Shown: in pieces, positions 33,999-41,169 of the stretch
Layout: each line of letters opens with the position of its first letter
Numbering within the stretch: the stretch's first letter is position 1
From: Eubacteriaceae bacterium
Lineage (GTDB): Bacteria > Bacillota > Clostridia > Peptostreptococcales > Anaerovoracaceae
Direction: 5' to 3'
NCBI GenBank assembly: GCA_028727785.1
Contig: JAQYNQ010000124.1
Location: 1-59,836 of the forward strand
DNA length: 59,836 nucleotides
Program-made: the position numbers and the translations under genes
Notes under the pieces: generated by a model
The model's database searches: none
The model's input: only the letters and a program-made list of their open reading frames with translations
What the model was told of the DNA's origin: nothing

Positions 33999-34335
33999 AA
34001 AGATGCTCTTTAATAAGAAAGGAGATCAGATTATTGATGCTTCCATTGTAATCCCTATATTTATTCTTATAGTTTCAGCTTTGATTTCTGTATGTGCTTT
34101 TTCTTTTTCAGCGCTTAGAAATCAAGCTGATCTGCATGATGATCTAATAAAAGAAATGAACAAAAGCAGTGCCGTCTTTACTATAAAAAATAAGACAATT
34201 GAAACCTCTAATAAAATAGGCGGTATTTTCAGAGTCATTCTAAAAAAGAAGTCTCAGGGAAGAATATATATAATGAGTCAGTCAGAAATAATCAGGGTTG
34301 GAGAAATGCTTGAGCTAGACTATGAAGATGAATAG
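33991..34335 (+). CDS. TadE-like minor pilin
   Basis: The 114-residue protein has a short basic N-terminus (FNKKGDQIID) followed by a hydrophobic helix (about 16-38) and a soluble basic C-terminal domain with many Lys and Ser. KKGD-x-ID-ASIVIPIFI is a TadE/F-type pseudopilin start. It overlaps the flp stop and the next gene, so translation is coupled. ATG at 34003 is an alternative start. Confidence 0.65.
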   Translation: MVRKMLFNKKGDQIIDASIVIPIFILIVSALISVCAFSFSALRNQADLHDDLIKEMNKSSAVFTIKNKTIETSNKIGGIFRVILKKKSQGRIYIMSQSEIIRVGEMLELDYEDE

Positions 34336-35521
34336 AAAGGGGAGTATAACCGTACTTGCATGCCTTTTCTTTGTTACTCTGGTAACTCTTATATCTGTTT
34401 ATATACAGGCTGCAAAGGCTACAGCTCTTTCAAGTGCTGTGAAATCTCTGGGAAATCTTTGGGGAGAATCAATCCTTGCTGAATATGACCTTAATCTCTA
34501 CAATCGATACGGCATTTTCGGCTTTTATGGACAAACGGCCGATGTTACTGAAAAATTGGATTTTTACGCAATCGAATCCTTTGATCAGAAAAGCTATGTA
34601 AATTATGAGGGCAGTAAAGCAAGGTTATATGATTATTCATTAATTAATGTGGATGTTTTCAGGACGCAGGTAATTAAGGCCGGAAAGTATGTCATCAGTG
34701 ATTTTTGCCAGAGTCCTGAACCTATAAAAAGAATAGATATGGATAGCGGATTTAGTTCACAGGCAGATTTATTTCAATGCCTTCCTTCTGGAGGTCAGAA
34801 AAACAGTACAGATATTTCTGATATTGTAACGAAGCTGAAATCAGCAACATCCATTGGAGAAATACTTCAAAATACCTCAGCAAGTTACTTTGAAAACTGT
34901 TATATTGAGCATTATTTTAAGTGTAAGACAAACAGTGAGGAACTTGGAGAGACCTTTTTTAATAATGAAAGAGAGTACATAATCTGCGGAAAGTTAAATG
35001 ATGAAGATAATTCTCAGGGTGTTAAAATGAGAATTATAGGTGTACGTGAAGGGTTGAATTTAGCCTGTATTATGAAAAATCCCTCAATGAGTGCTGAAGC
35101 AATGACTGTAGCAGAGGCAATTACTTCGGGACCTTCGGCGGCTGCAACCCAAAAAGTTTTGATAGCGGCATGGGCATTTGCAGAGAGCGTTAATGACTAC
35201 AAGCTATTACTGAAGGGGCATAAAATACCTATAATGAAAAACGAAGCTACATGGGCAACAGACCTTGAAAGTATTTTAAATAACACAGAGGATGATGTGA
35301 TTTTTACCGGTGTAGATGAGGGCGAAAGCTATGAGGATTATCTGAATTTCTTTCTATATTTTATGGATGAGAGACTGAAACTCATGCGTGTGATGGACCT
35401 GATCCAGATTAACAACAGGTATCTGTATTATAGTGATTTTCTGCTTCGCAATTATAATGCAGGAGTTTTCTTTCAGATGAAGGTGAACGGAAGGTACTAT
35501 GAGTTTAATAAGAACTATTAA
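34322..35521 (+). CDS. Tad-associated membrane-anchored protein (DUF5702-like)
   Basis: The 399-residue protein begins MKMNRKGSITVLACLFF with one membrane helix (about 8-28), then a large extracytoplasmic domain starting SLGNLWGESILAEYDLNLYNRYGIFGFYG. This layout is typical of the large TadF/DUF5702-type proteins of Firmicute Tad loci; I assign the DUF only tentatively. No enzymatic motif is visible. It overlaps both neighbours (14 and 23 bp), which fits one tightly coupled operon. Confidence 0.65.
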   Translation: MKMNRKGSITVLACLFFVTLVTLISVYIQAAKATALSSAVKSLGNLWGESILAEYDLNLYNRYGIFGFYGQTADVTEKLDFYAIESFDQKSYVNYEGSKARLYDYSLINVDVFRTQVIKAGKYVISDFCQSPEPIKRIDMDSGFSSQADLFQCLPSGGQKNSTDISDIVTKLKSATSIGEILQNTSASYFENCYIEHYFKCKTNSEELGETFFNNEREYIICGKLNDEDNSQGVKMRIIGVREGLNLACIMKNPSMSAEAMTVAEAITSGPSAAATQKVLIAAWAFAESVNDYKLLLKGHKIPIMKNEATWATDLESILNNTEDDVIFTGVDEGESYEDYLNFFLYFMDERLKLMRVMDLIQINNRYLYYSDFLLRNYNAGVFFQMKVNGRYYEFNKNY

Positions 35522-36254
35522 TGAAAAACATAACAGAAAAGGTTCTTATTTAGTCGAAGCAACTCTTGTTATACCGGTTTTTTTCATCGCTGTTTTTTTA
35601 CTGATTTCAGTTATCCCTGTCATTTCAGCTTGTGAGAACATTACATACTGCACAACAGAGGAATTAAGATTTGAATGCATGAAATCTGCATTTCGAAAAA
35701 ACAGCACAGTGCTCCCTCTAAAAGTTACAGGCAGAATACTCAGGGAAAATGATATTGTTAACAGTTCAATAGTAACGGAATATGATTATCTGTATAGTAA
35801 AAACGGAATAACTGATCTGGTCAGCATCAGAAACAGAAATGTTTTCAAATCAGACGATCCGCTGGGGATGGGCGGAAGATTATGCTTTACTAACAGGATA
35901 ACCGCACGAGCCTTTTCTGGAACATATTACAGAGGATATGACGGTACAGATGATGACAGATGGGTATATATCTTTCCAGAGTGGGGAGAAGCTTTCCATA
36001 ATCAGTCATGCACATATATTAAGCGTTCAGGTAAACTTGAATATCTGACAGGTGAAATAAAAAAAGACTACAAACCGTGCAAATTATGTAATGCCAGCTC
36101 AGCTCAAACAGGTAGTCCGGTATTTTGTTTTACCAGATACGGAGAAGTATATCATTTATCTGATTGCTCTGTTGTAGACAGATACTATATTGAAGTGCGG
36201 CGAGGCGAAGCGGAATCAAAAGGTTACAGACCTTGTTCTAAATGTGGAGGATAA
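35499..36254 (+). CDS. TadE-like minor pilin with two zinc-site-like repeats
   Basis: The 251-residue protein starts with a pseudopilin-like leader and helix (RKGSYLVEATLVIPVFFIAVF, ~13-33). After a ~110-residue spacer it has two repeats. Each has an aromatic-rich strand, a G-E-x-(F/Y)-H motif and exactly the same spacing H-x3-C-x22-C-x2-C: H167, C171, C194, C197 and H219, C223, C246, C249. The motifs end PCKLC and PCSKC and resemble Ada-type metal-binding units. The domain should lie outside the membrane. Whether it binds metal or forms disulfides is unknown. Confidence 0.75.
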   Translation: MSLIRTINEKHNRKGSYLVEATLVIPVFFIAVFLLISVIPVISACENITYCTTEELRFECMKSAFRKNSTVLPLKVTGRILRENDIVNSSIVTEYDYLYSKNGITDLVSIRNRNVFKSDDPLGMGGRLCFTNRITARAFSGTYYRGYDGTDDDRWVYIFPEWGEAFHNQSCTYIKRSGKLEYLTGEIKKDYKPCKLCNASSAQTGSPVFCFTRYGEVYHLSDCSVVDRYYIEVRRGEAESKGYRPCSKCGG

Positions 36255-36256
36255 TA

Positions 36257-36784
36257 ATGACCAGATATGAAAAAGTCAATTACATTGGCAGGGAAAGCGG
36301 TAATGGGCTTAAACGTTATGAAAAGGACTTACTTACACTTCGACTGTGCGATTCTTTTTTTCCTGTGTCGTTTATTGAAGAAAAGAACGGTACAAAAGGA
36401 ATCTTTGACTGTAGTGGATATGAACGGATATGCAGGATAGAAGAACTTCAGTGTATGGATTTTCTAAGTATGATAAGCAGCATGGTAAGCAATATGATTG
36501 CCACTGAAAAGCACTGCATCTTTGGAGAATGCCTGGATTTGCGTGTGGAAAACTGTTATGTCAATCTGAAGAACTGGGATACGAAATTCCTGTACATACG
36601 TGACTCTAATAGAATTCCATTTAGAGAAAAAGTGCTGAGAATAATGAAATTCCTGGAAACAAAGGTCGAAGAAAAGGAAGTCTTTGATAAGGCAATACGA
36701 ATTGTCGAGGAAAATGAAAGCAACAGAATAATTGTCGGACACTTAGAATCTCTAAAAAGAGAATTCAATGAAACGAAATTTTAG
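36257..36784 (+). CDS. DUF6382-like protein, lacking FHA domain
   Basis: The 175-residue soluble protein starts MTRYEKVNYIGRE, with GGAGG overlapping the previous stop. The pattern of a short N-terminal domain with YERICRIEELQCMDFLSM and a CFGE/YVNLKNWDTKFLYI strand pair resembles DUF6382, which in Firmicute Tad loci usually precedes an FHA phosphopeptide-binding domain. The FHA part is missing, and the protein ends in a charged helical segment. It is the last gene of the Tad operon, followed by a terminator. The family call is tentative. Confidence 0.55.
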   Translation: MTRYEKVNYIGRESGNGLKRYEKDLLTLRLCDSFFPVSFIEEKNGTKGIFDCSGYERICRIEELQCMDFLSMISSMVSNMIATEKHCIFGECLDLRVENCYVNLKNWDTKFLYIRDSNRIPFREKVLRIMKFLETKVEEKEVFDKAIRIVEENESNRIIVGHLESLKREFNETKF

Positions 36785-36810
36785 GAAGGGAGCATAGGCT
36801 TCCTTCCTTT
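36783..36810 (+). terminator. Terminator of the Tad operon
   Basis: AGGAAGG (36783-36789) and CCTTCCT (36802-36808) form a stem with a 12-nt loop, followed by TT; moderate strength. Confidence 0.6.
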
Positions 36811-36855
36811 GCATATTATAGATAACAAATACAATGAAATAGCAGGAGGTTAATT

Positions 36856-37338
36856 GTGAAAAGGAGAAAAATCAGAAGGTATAAGAGACCGAAAGACAGA
36901 AATTCCTTGATGAAATTTTCAGCGATTATTGGTATAATATTAATAGCTGTTGCCTGTGGATATGGTACAGCCCGATTTGTACTGGCCCCATTGCTTGGCT
37001 ATGATACAGAAGTACTGAAACTGGATTTTCCATCAAAAATAACTGATGTAATTTCATCTAAACTTAAGGTGTCTGATAATAAGGACATGGATAAGAGTGA
37101 GGACAAGGATGAGTCCGGAACTTATGCATTACAGTTTGGTGTCTTCAGGAATAAGTCCGGAGCGTTAGAACTTAAGGATGAACTGACAGCTGATGGAATA
37201 GATGTGAAAATTCAGGAAGAGGATGGAAAATTCAAGGTGATTTCTCCTCTGATTAATACTAAGGAAGAAGCAATTGAACAGCTGAAATCAATAGAGACCA
37301 GCGGGGACAGAGATGTTTTTATCACTGACATAGAGTGA
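36856..37338 (+). CDS. SPOR-domain membrane protein
   Basis: The 160-residue protein has a very basic cytoplasmic N-terminus (KRRKIRRYKRPKDR), one membrane helix (about 20-42), an acidic linker and a C-terminal SPOR domain (YALQFGVFRNKSGALELKDEL, residues ~90-160). SPOR domains bind peptidoglycan stripped of stem peptides at division or sporulation sites. The start is GTG with AGGAGG 6 nt upstream. It lies between the Tad operon and rarA with 24 bp to rarA. Confidence 0.85.
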   Translation: MKRRKIRRYKRPKDRNSLMKFSAIIGIILIAVACGYGTARFVLAPLLGYDTEVLKLDFPSKITDVISSKLKVSDNKDMDKSEDKDESGTYALQFGVFRNKSGALELKDELTADGIDVKIQEEDGKFKVISPLINTKEEAIEQLKSIETSGDRDVFITDIE

Positions 37339-37362
37339 AATATTAACTGAAAGAAGAAAAAA

Positions 37363-38646
37363 ATGATACCACTATCTACACGAATGAGACCTTCTACTTT
37401 AGATGAGTTTGTGGGACAAGAACACTTTATCTATGAGGGCTCACTGCTATACAATTCAATAAAGAACAAGACATTTGATTCAGCTATTTTCTTTGGACCG
37501 TCAGGCACAGGAAAAACAACGCTGGCGAGAATAATTGCCCGGGAAATGGATGGAAATTACACTGAAATAAATGCTTCAACTACAGGAACAAAGGAACTGA
37601 AGGGTTTGATAGATGATGCTAAACTGAAATTCTACGGGCTGGAGAACAAGGCTACATACGTTTACATTGACGAGTTTCACAGATGGAACAAGCTCCAGCA
37701 GGATTCACTGTTAAAAGCTTTAGAAGAAGGTGTAATAAAGTTTATAGGGAGTACTACGGAGAATCCTTATTTTGCAATAAATAATGCGATAATCAGCCGT
37801 GTGCGAAACATTTATGAGTTTAAGCGACTGGATGATTCCTGTATAAAAAAGATTCTGATTCGTGCCCTTACTGATACGGAAAAAGGTCTCGGAAATCTTA
37901 ATGTAAAGTATGATGAAGAGGCAATAGATATTCTGGCAGAGCTGTCAAACGGAGATGCAAGAGTATCTCTGGATACCCTGGGCTTCATTGTGGACAATCT
38001 GGATCTGTCAAAACCCATAACTAAGGAAATTGTTGCCGAGGCCATGCAGAGAAAGATAGGTTTCTATGATAAGGGTGATGACCGTTATAATCTTCTGTCT
38101 GCACTGCAGAAATCGATTAGAGGCAGTGATCCAGATGCTGCAATTCATTATTTTGCCAGACTTGTTGACGGAGGCGCCGACATTCAGATGATTGGAAGAA
38201 GACTGATGGTAATGGCCAGTGAAGATGTCGGTATGGCATATCCGTCTGCAATATCCATTGTAACATCATGCGTTCAGGCAGCTTTGATGGTGGGGTATCC
38301 TGAGGCTTCAATTAACCTTGCGCAGGCAGTGGTTCTACTGGCCAGTGCACCAAAATCAAATGCATCTTATATGGCGTTTGAGGAAGCACTTAATGATATC
38401 AGACATAGAAAAATAGACGATATTCCTGCACATTTAAAAGACACTCACTACAAGGGCGCAAAGGATATGGGCCTGGGAGAGGGATACAAGTATCCTCACG
38501 CTTACGGGGGATATGTGAAACAGCAGTACCTTCCTGATAATCTGTTTAAGGAAGGCAAAAGATACTACCGGCCTACATCTAACGGCTCTGAGGCTTCTTT
38601 TAAAAAATTTTTAGAAGGATTGGAAAAAATCTATGGAAATAATTAG
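37363..38646 (+). CDS. rarA: Replication-associated recombination protein A
   Basis: This 427-residue AAA+ ATPase of the RarA/MgsA/Mgs1 family acts at stalled replication forks. Walker A is GPSGTGKTTLA near residue 47. Walker B is VYIDEFHRWNKLQQDSLL near 105, with DEFH in place of the usual DEIH. Sensor 1 is IGSTTENPYF near 128. The C-terminal tetramerisation region contains RGSDPDAAIHYFARLVDGG and ASEDVGMA. The start has only a weak site (GAAAGAAG). The stop overlaps the ispH start by 14 bp. Confidence 0.94.
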   Translation: MIPLSTRMRPSTLDEFVGQEHFIYEGSLLYNSIKNKTFDSAIFFGPSGTGKTTLARIIAREMDGNYTEINASTTGTKELKGLIDDAKLKFYGLENKATYVYIDEFHRWNKLQQDSLLKALEEGVIKFIGSTTENPYFAINNAIISRVRNIYEFKRLDDSCIKKILIRALTDTEKGLGNLNVKYDEEAIDILAELSNGDARVSLDTLGFIVDNLDLSKPITKEIVAEAMQRKIGFYDKGDDRYNLLSALQKSIRGSDPDAAIHYFARLVDGGADIQMIGRRLMVMASEDVGMAYPSAISIVTSCVQAALMVGYPEASINLAQAVVLLASAPKSNASYMAFEEALNDIRHRKIDDIPAHLKDTHYKGAKDMGLGEGYKYPHAYGGYVKQQYLPDNLFKEGKRYYRPTSNGSEASFKKFLEGLEKIYGNN

Positions 38647-40579
38647 AGCGAAGAATTCAGGATTCTGCTTCGGTGTAAAACAGGCAATCGAGGCCACTGA
38701 GAAACAAATACAGATCAATGGAGACAGAAACATATATACATGTGGTCCGCTGATTCATAATAAGCTTGTTACAGACAGTCTTTATGAGCGTGGAGTAGGC
38801 ATTATTAACCAGGCGGAAGAGGCAAAAGCAGGAGATATTGTTATTATTAGATCTCATGGAGAAACAAAGGAATTTTATGACAGAGCTGCCAGGGTGGGAG
38901 TTGAGATTGTAGATGCGACATGTCCTTTTGTAAGTAAAATTCATAAACTTGTCAATAAGGCATATAAAGCCGGAATGAGAATTGTAATTGTTGGAGACAG
39001 AACCCATCCTGAAGTTATAGGAACAAATGGATGGTGTGAGAATAAGGCTTTTATTTTCGGAACACCTGATGATGTAGATAATGTAACTTTTGACTGCTCA
39101 AGGGTATTTGTCGTATGTCAGACCACCATAAAAAGAGAACTCCTGGAGCAGGTACTGGATAAACTGGCAGAGAAAAATATTGAAGTGGAAGTCTATGATA
39201 CTATATGTAATGCCACTAAAGAGCGACAGGAGGCATGCGATGAGCTTTCCAAAAAAGTTGATGCAATGGTTATTGTAGGTGGTCGTAACAGCTCAAATAC
39301 GCGTAAACTTTACGATATTTCACAAAAAAACTGCAATAATTCATATTTTGTTGAAAATATTCTCGATTTACCATTGAAAGAATTGCAAAAATGTAATAAA
39401 ATAGGGCTAGCAGCAGGTGCATCGACGCCTGAATGCTTAATTAAGGAGGTTATTGCTAACATGAGTGAAATGATCACTAACGACACAATGTCAATGGAAG
39501 ATTTCATGGCTGAAATCGACGCGTCTTTAAGACTACCTCGCACAGGCGAAATTGTAGACGGTAAAGTACATCAGGTAACTGAGAAAGAAGTTATCGTTAA
39601 TATGGGTTGTAAGAAGGACGGAATTCTTCCTGCGGAAGAAGTTACTCTAGAGGAAGGACAGAAGCTTACTGATTTATTCAAAGTAGATGATGAAATTCAG
39701 GCGAAGGTTATTAAGACTGACGACGGTGATGGTGGAATCTTACTTTCAAAGAAAAAGTTAGAAATCAACGAGCACTGGAATGAAATCAATGATGCTCTTG
39801 AAAATAAATCAATTATCAGCGTTAAGGTTGTAAGAACTGTTAACGGTGGTGTAATCGCTGCATACAAAGAAGTAACTGGATTTATCCCTCTATCACAGCT
39901 TTCAGATAAGTTCGTAGAAAGCGCTGACGAATTCATTGGACAGACTATGGATGTCAGAGTTACAAGAGTGGATCAGAGAAGAGGAAGAGCTGTATTCTCA
40001 CATAAGGCTGTATTAGCGGAAGAAAGACAGAAGAAAGTTGCTGCTATCTGGGAAGGTCTGCATGTTGATGATGTAGTAGAAGGTAAAGTAATGAGATTTA
40101 CTGACTACGGTGCATTCATCGATTTAGGCGGAATCGACGGACTATTACATATTTCCGAAATTTCATGGGGTAAGCTGAAGCATCCACAGGAAGTTCTGAC
40201 AATTGGAGATACTGTTAAGGTTAAGATTCTTTCAATGAACGAAGAAAAGGGCAAGATTTCACTGGGACTTAAGCAGACTACACCTGAACCTTGGTCAGTA
40301 ATCAACGAAAATTATCAGGTTGGACAGGTTGTATCCGGTAAGGTTGTTCAGATTAAAGAATACGGTGCATTTATCGAATTAGAACCAGGTCTGGATGGAC
40401 TTGTACACATTTCAGAAGTTGCTCACAAGAGAGTTACAGACATTGCTGAAGAACTTACAATCGGACAGGATGTTTCTGCTAAGATTTTAGAAATCGATGA
40501 AGAAAGAAAGAGAATCAGCTTAAGCATTAAGGAAACTTTAGAAGCACCAGCTGAAGAAGTTGCAGAAGATGCAGAATAA
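38633..40579 (+). CDS. ispH-rpsA: IspH-ribosomal protein S1 fusion
   Basis: The 648-residue bifunctional protein has an N-terminal IspH (LytB, residues ~1-275) and four S1 RNA-binding domains (~300-630). IspH catalyses the last step of the MEP isoprenoid pathway, with cluster Cys12 (FCFGVKQ), a second Cys in VDATCPFVSK and a third in YDTICNATKERQ. The S1 repeats include FTDYGAFIDLGGIDGLLHISEIS and IKEYGAFIELEPGLDGLVH. Such fusions are known in Clostridia. A promoter and ribosome-binding site inside the gene could also yield S1 alone from 39461. Confidence 0.95.
   Translation: MEIIRAKNSGFCFGVKQAIEATEKQIQINGDRNIYTCGPLIHNKLVTDSLYERGVGIINQAEEAKAGDIVIIRSHGETKEFYDRAARVGVEIVDATCPFVSKIHKLVNKAYKAGMRIVIVGDRTHPEVIGTNGWCENKAFIFGTPDDVDNVTFDCSRVFVVCQTTIKRELLEQVLDKLAEKNIEVEVYDTICNATKERQEACDELSKKVDAMVIVGGRNSSNTRKLYDISQKNCNNSYFVENILDLPLKELQKCNKIGLAAGASTPECLIKEVIANMSEMITNDTMSMEDFMAEIDASLRLPRTGEIVDGKVHQVTEKEVIVNMGCKKDGILPAEEVTLEEGQKLTDLFKVDDEIQAKVIKTDDGDGGILLSKKKLEINEHWNEINDALENKSIISVKVVRTVNGGVIAAYKEVTGFIPLSQLSDKFVESADEFIGQTMDVRVTRVDQRRGRAVFSHKAVLAEERQKKVAAIWEGLHVDDVVEGKVMRFTDYGAFIDLGGIDGLLHISEISWGKLKHPQEVLTIGDTVKVKILSMNEEKGKISLGLKQTTPEPWSVINENYQVGQVVSGKVVQIKEYGAFIELEPGLDGLVHISEVAHKRVTDIAEELTIGQDVSAKILEIDEERKRISLSIKETLEAPAEEVAEDAE
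39374..39463 (+). promoter_or_regulatory. Internal promoter and RBS for free S1 protein
   Basis: At the end of the IspH part lie TTGAAA (39374-39379), a 17-bp spacer and TAAAAT (39397-39402). AAGGAGG (39443-39449) and an in-frame ATG (39461) follow, exactly at the domain boundary. Translation from there gives a 372-residue S1. Confidence 0.6.
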
Positions 40580-40614
40580 TTAAGCTGATTGACAGCAATT
40601 CAAATACGATTATT

Positions 40615-40647
40615 AAAGAGGATTCGAAAAGAGTCCTCTTTTTTTAA
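40615..40647 (+). terminator. Terminator of ispH-rpsA
   Basis: AAAGAGGA (40615-40622) and TCCTCTTT (40634-40641) form the stem with a long T-run. Confidence 0.9.
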
Positions 40648-40730
40648 CCGGTTTACTAGTTTCTTCCGCTTATAAATTCTTATACCATACAGATAATAAC
40701 ATTGAAGAATAATAGAAAGGAGAAGAAAAA

Positions 40731-41078
40731 ATGAAAAGATGGATTCTTGCACCTTTATTAGCTTTGACAGTATTTATCTGTGCGGGTTGTGGAAGCAACG
40801 ATGTGAATAACGACGGCATACCTGACAATGAACAAAAGAATGTAACTCAGGAAGACCAGGATAACAGAGCGCGAGACATTGATAATGGCAACAGATCAAC
40901 TAATAATGGCAATGTTGTTGATGACATCGGAAATGGAATAGAAAACGGCGTGGACGATGTAATTGACGGCACCGAGGATTTACTTGACGGAAGAGATAAC
41001 AACAATAACAATGATAATACCGTTAACAATCACGATAAGACCGTTGCGGGAGACAAAACCAGCCAGAACGGACGTTAA
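40731..41078 (+). CDS. Small Asn/Asp-rich lipoprotein
   Basis: The 115-residue protein has a lipoprotein signal peptide (KRWILAPLLALTVFICAGC; lipobox ICAG-C19). The mature part is almost entirely Asn, Asp, Gly and Thr, with no hydrophobic core, and is probably unfolded outside the cell. Just after the lipid anchor, DVNNDGIPDNE matches the D-x-N-x-D-G-x-x-D/E calcium-binding loop of thrombospondin-3/dockerin-type repeats. AAAGGAG precedes the ATG. It has its own terminator. Function unknown. Confidence 0.82.
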   Translation: MKRWILAPLLALTVFICAGCGSNDVNNDGIPDNEQKNVTQEDQDNRARDIDNGNRSTNNGNVVDDIGNGIENGVDDVIDGTEDLLDGRDNNNNNDNTVNNHDKTVAGDKTSQNGR

Positions 41079-41102
41079 CAGCTAACGAAGAGGAACTATC
41101 AG

Positions 41103-41128
41103 ACGCAGGCAGCTCACAGCCTGCGTTT
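41103..41128 (+). terminator. Terminator after the lipoprotein gene
   Basis: ACGCAGGC-agctcaca-GCCTGCGT is an 8-bp stem followed by TTCCTCTTT. Confidence 0.8.
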
Positions 41129-41133
41129 CCTCT

Positions 41134-41162
41134 TTGTAATATTTTGATAATTAGGTTAAAAT
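41134..41162 (+). promoter_or_regulatory. Promoter of rnr (leaderless mRNA expected)
   Basis: TTGTAA (41134-41139), a 17-bp spacer and TAAAAT (41157-41162). The expected start point is 41169-41170, the A of the rnr ATG. Confidence 0.6.
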
Positions 41163-41169
41163 ACTAGTT

